A stretch of DNA of 64,000 nucleotides from Candidatus Poribacteria bacterium (GTDB lineage Bacteria > Poribacteria > WGA-4E > UBA9662), in the NCBI GenBank assembly GCA_002709695.1, contig PAQF01000006.1, forward strand, positions 43,109 to 107,108, in the 5' to 3' direction. Positions 41,655 through 51,450 of the stretch are shown in pieces. The stretch's first letter is position 1. Each line of letters starts with the position of its first letter. The translations under genes were made by a program, and so were the position numbers. The notes under the pieces are model-generated. The model worked only from the letters and a program-made list of their open reading frames with translations, was not told where the DNA came from and made no database searches.

Positions 41655-42872
41655 TTAATCATCGTTTAATTGTGGTTTCTCACAGTTGGCAAAAGCTATT
41701 ACCAGAATTAGGGTTGCTACGCTCACGCTTATCCCAAGGTATTTGTACAGTACTGAATAGCCATAGGACGAAGCCCAAAAACCACCTGCCAGGTTGCCTA
41801 GAATTCTACCGATACCACCTATAACAGAAACTAATGTCTGCCCGGTGGCTCGAAAGGATTCAGGTGTAATTTGGTTGATAATCTGAATAGCAGCTGGATG
41901 GTAGGCTCCAAAAGTAAAGGCATGAAGTAATTGAATAAACAGAATAACCTCCCAACTCGGTGCAGTTGCTAAAACGAAAAAACGAATTGCCATTGCCACA
42001 TATGCACTAATGATGGCTGTTACTGCCCCAAATCGCTGCATCAACTTGTCAGAAAAAGCAATCATGATCACTTCTGCTCCAGCAGCTACGATCCAAGGTA
42101 GGCCTTTCATGTTATCTGTTACCCCTAATGTATCCAAATAGATATTAAAAAAAGCAAAGAAAGGACTGAAAGCAAAACTACGCATGAAGACGCAGAAAAA
42201 GAAAGTAATAGCAAAAGGACGTAGATAAATTCTCAGTATTTTCCAATCCAGTTTTTTTTGTCCTGAGGGGATAATGTCAGTCATGTAGCTAGCTTGACTG
42301 GCAGCTAACAGCCGGAAACCAGATACACCGAAGAACATTGGCAATAAAACTTCAGCCGTACCTCCAGCGGACGAAGGAAAAAGCACGGTGGAAAAAAGGA
42401 GCGGTACTATATAGCCAACTGACCCCCAACACCGAATTTTCCCATAATTACCACCTGTATTTGACAAGTAATCAAGTGTCCAAGTATCGGTTAATGGGAT
42501 GCTCGGATTAAAGAAAAAAGAAAATAACCCCATAGTAATGCATATCAAAATAAAGGTTTGACTGTTCAGAAACCAGAATAAAGGGAACAAAATAGCTGAG
42601 ACTAAATACATAGTTATTACTATTGGTTTACGTCTTTGCAGTAGGTCACTTGCAATTCCCCAAATCATAGGCCCCACAATCGAGACCATTGCTGGTACTG
42701 TGAGTAAAATACCAAGTTGGATGTCAGATAAACCACGTCGTTTAAAGTAGACGTTACCATAAGTGCCAAATAGAGATAAGGCGGCAAAAGAAAGAAACTG
42801 AAGGGTAGCGAAGTGCCAAGCACTTCCGGAGTTTTTTTGGAAGGAGATCAAATACGTGTTCTTATGTAGCAT
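41655..42872 (-). CDS. MFS transporter (nucleoside:H+/LacY-like group)
   Basis: ~12 TM segments; GLSDIQLGILLTVPAMVSIVGPMIWGIASDLLQRRKP. Confidence 0.88.
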   Translation of the reverse strand: MLHKNTYLISFQKNSGSAWHFATLQFLSFAALSLFGTYGNVYFKRRGLSDIQLGILLTVPAMVSIVGPMIWGIASDLLQRRKPIVITMYLVSAILFPLFWFLNSQTFILICITMGLFSFFFNPSIPLTDTWTLDYLSNTGGNYGKIRCWGSVGYIVPLLFSTVLFPSSAGGTAEVLLPMFFGVSGFRLLAASQASYMTDIIPSGQKKLDWKILRIYLRPFAITFFFCVFMRSFAFSPFFAFFNIYLDTLGVTDNMKGLPWIVAAGAEVIMIAFSDKLMQRFGAVTAIISAYVAMAIRFFVLATAPSWEVILFIQLLHAFTFGAYHPAAIQIINQITPESFRATGQTLVSVIGGIGRILGNLAGGFWASSYGYSVLYKYLGISVSVATLILVIAFANCEKPQLNDD

Positions 42873-43289
42873 CTGTAAAATACTATCATCTTTTTAACCT
42901 ATTTATGCTAACAAATATTACCTGTTTCAAGGACTCTTTAATTAGTATATGCATATCGAGTCCAGAAAATAATAGCATGATTTTTACCAGTGATGTAAAG
43001 AAAAGGGAAAACGAGCTCGAAGCAGGTTTAATATTTGGTATTCCTAACAGATAGTTTTGTCATTCAACATGCCTGATGGTGTTTTCGTTGTCTCATCCAT
43101 GACATGAAAAAGTCTGAATGTGAAGTATGATAGCAACCCATTTTCTCACTATAGAAATTGCAGTTTAGGGCTTGACATAATAAGATACAAGCAAGGTATT
43201 ATATACTGTGAAGTAGCCACATAAAGTATAAAAGAATAGAAAGCCAATATTGAACTTTGATTTTGGCAGTTGTGGGAGGGAATTAAGCT

Positions 43290-44054
43290 GTGAGTATAGA
43301 TATAGAGAATGTCAAGGTACGGTTGTCAGAAGAAGGTTACTGTGTTTTTCCTGATGTATTGGAGGCTAAAGAGGCAAAAAAACTAGAAGGTATCTGTCGC
43401 GAACGAATAGAAGCTGTTAAGGCTCAAAGTGGACACGCTACTGGAGGAGGAGAACACTACGTAAGTCTAGAGGATGCATTGAATGTAGTCCCTGAGCTTG
43501 CGCCTCTATGTATCCACCCATTGATCATGGAAATTGCTGAAGCTGTCCTTGGACAAGATTTCATTCTGGCTATTGCTCAAGTAAGATGGTGTAAACCTGG
43601 AACAAAGGCTGGAGCGTTGCATGCTGACTGGCCTCTACGTGCTGCTGCTTGGAACTATTCTGGTGAATCTTCGCCAGATTCTCCAACACCGTCATGGGGT
43701 GGGCTACAGGCTTTTTGGATGTTAAGCGATGGTACTGCCGAAAACGGAGCAACTCGTATTGTTCCATTTAGTCACCATACTCGGCGAGGGCCACAACGTT
43801 CTTCCTACGATTCTGAGATTCCGGTTGTGGGAAAACGCGGTTCTCTCTTCATCTACCACAATGGGCTGTGGCATGCTATCGGTGCAAATACGACCACTAA
43901 TAAAGATCGTTTTTTCGCCAATGCTTTTTACATTCCAGGGGCGATCCACCGACCTCCAGACATCTGGCCACTCGTGACACGCAACGTTTATGATGCGTTT
44001 CCTCCAAGACTACAAGAGCTTCTAGTCCGATCAGTTGAAAACGCAAATTATTAA
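43290..44054 (+). CDS. PhyH-like dioxygenase (HAD motif)
   Basis: LSEEGYCVFPDVLEAKEAKKLE; GALHADWPLR; GATRIVPFSHHTRRGP; GSLFIYHNGLWHAIGAN. Confidence 0.9.
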   Translation: MSIDIENVKVRLSEEGYCVFPDVLEAKEAKKLEGICRERIEAVKAQSGHATGGGEHYVSLEDALNVVPELAPLCIHPLIMEIAEAVLGQDFILAIAQVRWCKPGTKAGALHADWPLRAAAWNYSGESSPDSPTPSWGGLQAFWMLSDGTAENGATRIVPFSHHTRRGPQRSSYDSEIPVVGKRGSLFIYHNGLWHAIGANTTTNKDRFFANAFYIPGAIHRPPDIWPLVTRNVYDAFPPRLQELLVRSVENANY

Positions 44055-44311
44055 ATTTGGTTCAGTTGGTTGTCGGTAGGATTTAGGGAACTTGTTGGGA
44101 ATCAAGCCTCTACTACTTAAGGGACTAACAAGTTTGTTTTCTTCTAACTGATTCGTGAGTATTAGCAGGGATTGTACTCTTTGGAAAAATGTTATTCCTT
44201 TTTCTTTGTTTAATTGACTAATGTCTATTTACCAATAGATATTAGTACAGAGTGTAACGTTGCATTGTCTTGGAGACTATTCTTTTTTTTCTCGAATTAT
44301 CCGACGTTATG

Positions 44312-45412
44312 TCATGCAAAAATATTTTTGATAAGTCCTCTGGCATTTTCTACTACAGCCTCTAAACTTCCAGGGGCTAGTTTAGCCCAATAAGTAACGT
44401 CTTTATTGGCTTCGTGATCACCTCGGATATAGGCATCTCAAGTTGGCGAATAGCCAACGTAGTGGGTGGTGAGATGTGCAACAGAGATATAGGGTGATTC
44501 GGAGTTCGTTTTAATCTCCAGTTGTTCCTCAACAAAGGGTTCCCCCGGCAATCCAACGATGGCTAGGTCTCCTACTCGAAAAACTTTTTTCATATAGGAA
44601 ATCCGGCTCATGTTCTCGGCAAAGCTCGATACTGCATGTCGATGCTGCTCTGAACCAGCGTGGATCCACCTCTCCTGTTTCTAAACGGGGGGGACGAGGG
44701 TTTTCCTGAAGGATATTTTCGACCTCTTTCAGCCGTACTGAAGGAATTTTCCTATAAGGGAGCATAATGTTTTCGATCTTCCTATCCAACAGCGCATAAC
44801 TTGTAAATGTCATAATTGGAGACAATCCTTTCGCTCATCTCTGCCAGTTTGCGTCCCATACGTCGATGGTTCGGCCTGAAATCTGGATCAAATGGATGTC
44901 ATGGGTTGATGTTACCACAACAACCATTTATTACAAGTGGGACTGTATCCTTACCATATATTTTCTGCATTTCCTGTGTTCAGGACCCAGGTCAATCTGA
45001 GGATACCATCTGGTATGTTTTATCATATCCAAATACATTTACGGGATGACAAGTATAGTTCGAAGAAGGAAAGCCAACGGTTTCATATCCATGTCTTGGA
45101 TACAAAGCACACCAACTTCGGGATCAATTGGTCCTTCGAGATAACAGAGTTCCCTAATTCCAAACAATTCTTTCGGATATGCTGGAGCGGATTTTGTCTG
45201 TATAGTCTGTCTATAAGTGGCATTTAGGGTTATTATGCATGTGTGTTGGTCTTCTGGCTCAAAAACGATTGCTTTGGCAAACAAAGGTCTAGGATGGAAA
45301 TGGCTGGATGATGCTCACCACAACCACTTCCCGAAAGATGTGTGCCAACTGACGGAGTGATATCCACAAGGGCCGCACCAGCCCACAGATGTTCTCTATT
45401 TGGTTGTTTCAT
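44312..45412 (-). pseudogene. Neutral/alkaline ceramidase-like gene, decayed
   Basis: Conceptual reading: MKQPNREHLWAGAALVDITPSVGTHLSGSGCGEHHPAISILD(fs)FAKAIVFEPED...GPIDPEVGVLCIQDMDMKPLA...CHPVNVFGYDKTY(fs)...IYGKDTVPLVINGCCGNINP*HPFDPDFRPNHRRMGRKLAEMSERI...GLPGEPFVEEQLEIKTNS...GYSPT*DAYIRGDHEAN..WAKLAPGSLEAVVENARGLI. In-frame TGAs at 44899-44901 and 44438-44440. Confidence 0.85.
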
Positions 45413-45594
45413 AATAATCCCTATTTAACTTATCTAAGGAATCAGTGCAAAACTTTGTCTGACTTCATCAGTAGTACTCTGGGTCTATTTTTTAACTTGT
45501 TTTCCATTTCAAATTGCGTATTATAATTAATTCTTATGCTGATTGAACCAAGAAGTTCGAGCTCTAATAAAATTGCTTAAGGTGAATATAAAAG

Positions 45595-46272
45595 TCATGC
45601 AAAGATTAGTGTTCCAAAGAAGTCAGGACTATGGAAATTCGGGTTTGGCTTATCAACAAAAGACCACGTTAGCCAATGTGGGTGTGAAGTTTTGTCGCCA
45701 CACTTATAGAAATTAGCTTTCCATTTGACTCCTGGATCAGGTCGAGCAATGTTAGTATATTTTTCCAATATTGATATTGGGAGTTTGTATTCTAGTGTCC
45801 AGCTAGTTGGCTCAACGATCTCATCTTTGATTAGACTAGGTAAAGAAGTAGCTATCTCAATTTTATCTAATTCTTGACCTATCAGTGGCTTAGAATGTAA
45901 CCCGCTGGTAATTTGATGGTACATAAGGATTGTTCCACCACAATTGGTTTCAAGATTAAAGTAACCAGTTAATATATCTTCGCTAGGTGTGAAGAAAAAT
46001 TCCACGCAACTATCCAGACATACAGAAGCTTGATACCCTTTACTAACCGCACGAATATATTGATCATCAACCTTGAAAATCACATATATGTACTTACTAT
46101 CATAGGCAACTTTGAATCGTGTTTTTGGGAAATGATCTGGTTTGGCCCCCATGAAGAAGCGGAGTCTTCCAGTTAAGATGTTTACCCAAATACTTTTGTC
46201 CCAGTCAGTATCAATTGTAATTTCTTCTTCTAAACGCTGGACAACGTATTGCTTCGGGGTTTTATCAATCAT
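45595..46272 (-). CDS. Carbohydrate-binding family 9-like protein
   Basis: RFKVAYDSKYIYVIFKVDDQYIRA...CVEFFFTPSEDILTGYFNLETNCGGTILM...WTLEYKLPISIL. Confidence 0.8.
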   Translation of the reverse strand: MIDKTPKQYVVQRLEEEITIDTDWDKSIWVNILTGRLRFFMGAKPDHFPKTRFKVAYDSKYIYVIFKVDDQYIRAVSKGYQASVCLDSCVEFFFTPSEDILTGYFNLETNCGGTILMYHQITSGLHSKPLIGQELDKIEIATSLPSLIKDEIVEPTSWTLEYKLPISILEKYTNIARPDPGVKWKANFYKCGDKTSHPHWLTWSFVDKPNPNFHSPDFFGTLIFA

Positions 46273-46549
46273 CGAATTCCTTTTTTATACAGAAAGTTCA
46301 AACCAACCCAGTTGGATCAAGGGCAATTCATTCTATCACAATTTCCCTGTTGAGGTGAAAGAGAAGGGGGATTGAATTGTAGACGACGAATTGTTTGTAT
46401 CACGGGGGAAACGTCAGAGATATTAGAATTACACAAGGAGTGAGTTTTCTTCATACAGATGAAGTTTTTCTGGTGGCCCTTTTACCCAGCGACATAGGCA
46501 GCAGGATTAACCCAGCCATGTAACATATACTAAGAGGAGTAAAATAAAT

Positions 46550-47350
46550 ATGAACTCAGCAATACCACTTGTTGCACACGAAAGCTTAGAAAAGCAAATT
46601 GAAGCAATGGAAAGGGATGGTTTTGTCTACTTTTCCAATGTTCTTACACCTGAGGAAGTGGCCGAACTTCGCCAGCTTTCGGTACAGTTGGAACCGTCAG
46701 CTGAAGCGCTGGATATCGATCTGACATTGGAAAGAGACGGGCACTTTCAGCGTTGTATAAACGCAGCCTTCAACCGTGATCCACTCTTCCTCAAATACTT
46801 GGATAAGCCAGGTTTAATAGAACTCGCTGAAGCGGTTCACGGAGCTGATTGTCATATTGTTAGCATGCATACTTGGGCTGTTGGTCCAGGGCGACCGGCT
46901 CAACACCTTCACACCGATTGGTTACCAGCAAGTATGCCCGAGGAATTATGGGCCGATCCTCGTCTGCAAATGCCGATTTATATTACTACTGCCCACTTTT
47001 ATCTTGATGATATGACTGAGGAAATAGGTCCCACTAAACTTGTCCCTGGCAGCCATCGGTCTGGTCGATCGAATGAAAAACACGAAACTAATTGGAATGG
47101 CATCGAAGAACAAAGTTTCCTCGGCAAGGCTGGCGACTGCATTTTTTTTCGCAGTGAAATTTGGCACCGAGGTGCAGCTAATATTAGTAATCAGATTCGT
47201 CATACTTTTATGGTTCACTACTCCCATCGGATGATCACCCAGAAGTTCCCCCCCTACCTTTACTTTCAATATAATCCAGATGTGCTGGCTGCTGCCAGTC
47301 CACGCCAACTTCGCCTGTTAGGCGGCCATAATCCTGGTCCTTACGATTGA
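46550..47350 (+). CDS. PhyH-like dioxygenase (HTD motif)
   Basis: MERDGFVYFSNVLTPEEVAELRQL; QHLHTDWLP; GPTKLVPGSHRSGR; GDCIFFRSEIWHRGAAN. Confidence 0.92.
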   Translation: MNSAIPLVAHESLEKQIEAMERDGFVYFSNVLTPEEVAELRQLSVQLEPSAEALDIDLTLERDGHFQRCINAAFNRDPLFLKYLDKPGLIELAEAVHGADCHIVSMHTWAVGPGRPAQHLHTDWLPASMPEELWADPRLQMPIYITTAHFYLDDMTEEIGPTKLVPGSHRSGRSNEKHETNWNGIEEQSFLGKAGDCIFFRSEIWHRGAANISNQIRHTFMVHYSHRMITQKFPPYLYFQYNPDVLAAASPRQLRLLGGHNPGPYD

Positions 47351-47760
47351 GCTTGACAAGAATATAAAAGACCTTGGAGTTGGTTGAATAATCGTGGCTT
47401 GAAAATTTCTCTTAGCTTATTAGGTTTATTGATTGATAAACTAGTTAGTTAGAGACATGAAGAATAAAGATCAAAATGGTAAAATTTCGGTTAACGAATT
47501 GGCTCTCAACTATTGCCCTTGATAACTTGTAATTTACAAACGGAATAATTCTAATGTTTTACAACTCAACATTTGTAAACCAGATGGCCTTGGTTAATTC
47601 CTCCACCATGGCTACGAATAGGGGGTACTTTTTCTTTCTTGATCCACTACCCCATTGGGGAACATGTTTAACTGCCTTGCTAAGGTGTTTCATCTGATCA
47701 ATTCGTCATCACCACACGGAAGATACCCTTACATAGGGTTTCATAATTAAACACTAGCAT

Positions 47761-49047
47761 ATGAACAAATATCAACCTTCTAATATTGATGTCAGCTGGC
47801 AAAAAGACCCAAAGCATATGGGATTTATCATAGAGCACCTTGACCTCATGTTGGAGGACTGTGAAAAGATACCTGACATGGCACGAGTAGCGGCCTATCG
47901 CTACGAACGCATTCAGGAACAAATTGTCCGTAACGATTGTGCTGGGGCGCTGCTTTTAAGTCCTATGAATGTACGCTATGCAACCGAGACCTTCTACGCA
48001 CCAATCACCAACATGCATTCACCAACTCGATCTGTATTTGTTCCAAACTCAGGTTCAGCAACCCTCTATGATTTGGCAACACCCGGTTTGGATTCGTTAC
48101 CTGATTTTATAGGAGAACTTCGTGATGCCCCTGTTACTGCCTATTTCATCGCTGGAGACTCCTACGCAGACCAATCCCGTAGATGGGCAAAAGAGGTCGC
48201 AGACTTAGTCCGTTCACATGGAAGTGGCTGTAAACGTATCGCCATCGACATTTCCGAGCCTGAATTCGTCATGGCTCTCTATAGTGAAGGATTAGAAATT
48301 GTCAATGCTGAGAGGATAGTCGAACGAGCAGCGGCCATTAAATCAGATGACGAAATTTTGTGCATCGCCGCCTCAGTCTTTGTAGCCGAGCGTGGACTCA
48401 CCAAAATCAGAGAACACCTGCAAGCAGGAATTACTGAACAAGCACTTTGGGCGCACCTTCCGTACGAAAACGCCATAAATGGCGGTGGGTGGTTTGAATA
48501 TTCGATACTTACTTCAGGAGAAAGAACTAATCCATGGGGACGTGAGTGTAGCGATAAGGTTATAAAAGCAGGAGAGCTAGTCAGCGTAGATACCGGCATG
48601 ATAGGTGCATTTGGCTACGGAGCCGACATCTCTCGAACCTTTCATTGTAAGCCCTCAATACCCTCACCAGAACAAAAACGTTTATATCAAACGGCCGTTG
48701 AGAATCTTGGCTTTAATATCGAGTTGATCTGCGCGGGAATGAGCTTTCGCGAGTTTTCGGAAAAGTCTTGGAAGGTTCCTGAGGAATTCTGGTTGAGGCG
48801 CTACAATTCGGTTGCACACGGTGTTGGTATGGGAAACGAATGGCCTCATATTCCCTTTGCGGCACATTGGAATGATCAAGATAAACGCGAAGGAATTTTT
48901 GAAGAGAATATGGTGATGGCAATCGAAAGTTGTATAGGTTGTGAGGATGGCAACGAGTGTGTAAAGCTGGAGGAAATGGTAGTTGTGACAAAGGGAAAAT
49001 GTCAGTTATTGTCAACGTTCCCATTTGAAGATGACTTGCTAACCTAG
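47761..49047 (+). CDS. M24 family metallopeptidase (Xaa-Pro peptidase-like)
   Basis: VSVDTGMIGAFGYGADISRTF; NSVAHGVGMGNEWPHIPF; ENMVMAIESCIG; VKLEEMVVVT. Confidence 0.9.
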   Translation: MNKYQPSNIDVSWQKDPKHMGFIIEHLDLMLEDCEKIPDMARVAAYRYERIQEQIVRNDCAGALLLSPMNVRYATETFYAPITNMHSPTRSVFVPNSGSATLYDLATPGLDSLPDFIGELRDAPVTAYFIAGDSYADQSRRWAKEVADLVRSHGSGCKRIAIDISEPEFVMALYSEGLEIVNAERIVERAAAIKSDDEILCIAASVFVAERGLTKIREHLQAGITEQALWAHLPYENAINGGGWFEYSILTSGERTNPWGRECSDKVIKAGELVSVDTGMIGAFGYGADISRTFHCKPSIPSPEQKRLYQTAVENLGFNIELICAGMSFREFSEKSWKVPEEFWLRRYNSVAHGVGMGNEWPHIPFAAHWNDQDKREGIFEENMVMAIESCIGCEDGNECVKLEEMVVVTKGKCQLLSTFPFEDDLLT

Positions 49048-49272
49048 GATTATTCAGCAACTAATGACGTTCGTTTTTCTCATCAACATTGTACAGCAGT
49101 TGAGCATTTCCCTTATCATCCTTCACAGAGTATGTGTGGATAAAAGCTACCTGCAGACTGTGGGCTAATTCGAGTTGCAAATCTGATATTATGTAGATAA
49201 GCTATCTATTTTCCCCCTGCTAGGTTCTATATTAAATTTACAAATGCAAAAAGCTAACATTGGCTTCGACAG

Positions 49273-49974
49273 TTATTTTTTTAGACCTGCCCAAATAGTT
49301 GTTAGCTTTTTCGTGGGTTCAACAGCTAAAGTTTTTTCTTTGGCTTTTTTATAATCATCGTTGGTTGGTTGGTACTCGATGTCTGATGACCAGCAAAACA
49401 CGTCATATTGGACTTCCAGACTACTCTGGCGGGTCCAAAACATCATGATGTTTTTACCTGATTTCAGCTTATTAACAGTACCTCCATCTTTGCCAAAGTC
49501 ACCTGTTTTCTTCCAAGTAAATGGCGGGGGAATATTTTCCTCAAAGATAATGTGATCAGGTCTCGCAAACGCAGGTTCCTTCACCGAAATCTTGGAGCCA
49601 TCGTCACCAAGCACCCATAACCAATCAGAGTGGTTACTTGGATTGATTACACGCCCAATAAAACGCCACTTACCAGCTTTACCACCAGTCCAACTAATAT
49701 CAAATTCGTAAAGTAGCCACCCTCTGCCGCCTGCATTTGTAACGATATCACCAAAGGCGTCTTTCTCTGGCTTGACGGCTTTCTCTTTTTTGCCCAGTTT
49801 ATAGTTTTCATTAGGACTTCTCTCGTCGAAATCCTCCGCTTGAAACCAAATCTGTTTCCCTTTCCCATTACTCGAGACTTTGAACTTTTCTACGCCTAAA
49901 ACAGGTTCAAGCAGGATCGAATAACAGAGAAATAAACACCCTAATAAGTATACGAACCTGAATCTACTAGTCAT
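49273..49974 (-). CDS. Exported carbohydrate-binding-like hypothetical protein
   Basis: Signal peptide; WFQAEDFDER...GWLLYEFDISW...GKWRFIGRVINPSNHSDWLWVLGDDG, CBM6/35-like architecture. Confidence 0.6.
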   Translation of the reverse strand: MTSRFRFVYLLGCLFLCYSILLEPVLGVEKFKVSSNGKGKQIWFQAEDFDERSPNENYKLGKKEKAVKPEKDAFGDIVTNAGGRGWLLYEFDISWTGGKAGKWRFIGRVINPSNHSDWLWVLGDDGSKISVKEPAFARPDHIIFEENIPPPFTWKKTGDFGKDGGTVNKLKSGKNIMMFWTRQSSLEVQYDVFCWSSDIEYQPTNDDYKKAKEKTLAVEPTKKLTTIWAGLKK

Positions 49975-50144
49975 TAATATTCTCCTGAGCGAAATTCTGG
50001 GCTAGAGGCTACAAAAATGTCCAATAAAGGATCAATATATTCAAAATTGAATAGGAACTGGCAGTTCTTTTCATTGACTTCAACAAGTCGATATGACAAG
50101 CTTATTAGATAAAAAAACAGAATGGTATCAAACCGGAGCACAAC

Positions 50145-51212
50145 ATGAACTTCCAAACCATCTACATTGGGACTTACACCGAAAAATTGCCATTTGTCGA
50201 TGGCAGGGCGGAAGGTATCTATGTCTGCCGCCTAGACATGAATTCTGGGGAACTAGTTTACATGTCCAATACTATCGGCCCTCGAAACCCGTCCTATTTA
50301 GCAATAGACCCACAACAGAAATTTATTTATGCCAATCAAGAAACAGAAATAGAAGATGTCCCAAAAGTCCACGCCTTGGTCATTGATGGAAACACCCTCT
50401 GCTCCCTGAATGACCAGCCAGGACACGGAGGATTACCTTGTCACATTACTGTTGATAAAACGGGTAGGTTTGTGTTAAGTGCGAACTACGAAACTGGCAG
50501 TATCGTCTGTTACCCTATTCAAGAAGATGGATCTTTAGGCAAAGCTACGGCCTTCATACAACATCAAGGTTCTGGAAGTAGCCATCCGCGTCAACTCGCT
50601 CCTCACGCACACGCTGTTGTTTTAAGTATAGACAATCGTTTTCTGTTCGTACCTGACCTTGGTCTAGACAAAATCCTAGTCTATCGGTTTGATGAAGCAA
50701 CAGGCGACCTAATATCAAGCGATCCTCCGTTTGTGAAAACACATACTGGTGCGGGGCCACGTCACTTTGTTTTTCACCCTAGTAACCGATACGCATTTGT
50801 GCTGAACGAAATGGATGCTACCATTATTGTTTATGCTTACGACAATGGTCTACTTAATCCACTTCAAACCATATCTACACTACCGGTAGATACAAACATA
50901 TCCCCATCTTGCGCGGAAATTTCTGTTACACCGGATGGTCGTTATGTTTATGCATCGAACCGAGGTCATAATAGCCTAGCTAGGTTTTCATTTGAAACGG
51001 GTCAATTAACTGAACTCGGGCACACCCAAACTTTAGGTGAAACTCCTCGTGACTTTGCTATAGATCCCACCGGAACATTCTTGATTGTAGGGAATCAAGA
51101 TACGAATACGGTAGTCACTTTTCGAATCGATCATCCAACCGGTGATTTGAAAGCAACAGGCTTTGTAATAGAAATACCAAACCCAGTTTGTATTTTACCT
51201 GTTCAGTCGTGA
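50145..51212 (+). CDS. Lactonase (6-phosphogluconolactonase-like, 7-bladed propeller)
   Basis: QTIYIGTYTEKLPF; NPSYLAIDPQQKFIYANQE; GGLPCHITVDKTGRFVLSANYETGSI; GAGPRHFVFHPSNRYAFVLNE. Confidence 0.92.
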   Translation: MNFQTIYIGTYTEKLPFVDGRAEGIYVCRLDMNSGELVYMSNTIGPRNPSYLAIDPQQKFIYANQETEIEDVPKVHALVIDGNTLCSLNDQPGHGGLPCHITVDKTGRFVLSANYETGSIVCYPIQEDGSLGKATAFIQHQGSGSSHPRQLAPHAHAVVLSIDNRFLFVPDLGLDKILVYRFDEATGDLISSDPPFVKTHTGAGPRHFVFHPSNRYAFVLNEMDATIIVYAYDNGLLNPLQTISTLPVDTNISPSCAEISVTPDGRYVYASNRGHNSLARFSFETGQLTELGHTQTLGETPRDFAIDPTGTFLIVGNQDTNTVVTFRIDHPTGDLKATGFVIEIPNPVCILPVQS

Positions 51213-51450
51213 TTTATACCTAGTAGAATCAGGTAGTTATAGATTACAAAGCCTCTGGAACTTCATATCTCGATTGTTCGATTTGAGGCCTAAGCCTATA
51301 AAGCAGAGAACCGATGAGGTAGGTCTGAATCATAGTGTCACACCAAAATAACTTTTAAGTATTAAATTTTCTTAAATACAAAAGCCCCCTTTGGGCCTCA
51401 CTGTCATGGCCTATCAACGTTCCAAATTGAGTTTTTAAAAGGAAAACATT

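Noticed and set aside
43172-43202. TTGACA-N19-TATTAT promoter-like pair upstream of the 43290 PhyH gene
   Set aside because: Spacer longer than optimal in an AT-rich region; not strong enough to list as a feature
44438-44901. TGA recoding (selenocysteine or alternative code) in the ceramidase-like gene
   Set aside because: The two TGAs replace different expected residues, frameshifts coexist, and TGA is a normal stop in other genes here (recO, glyQS)
47457-47522. Tiny EF-hand-like peptide MKNKDQNGKISVNELALNYCP
   Set aside because: Only one short loop-like match; no RBS or flanking domain, so chance or an unresolvable remnant
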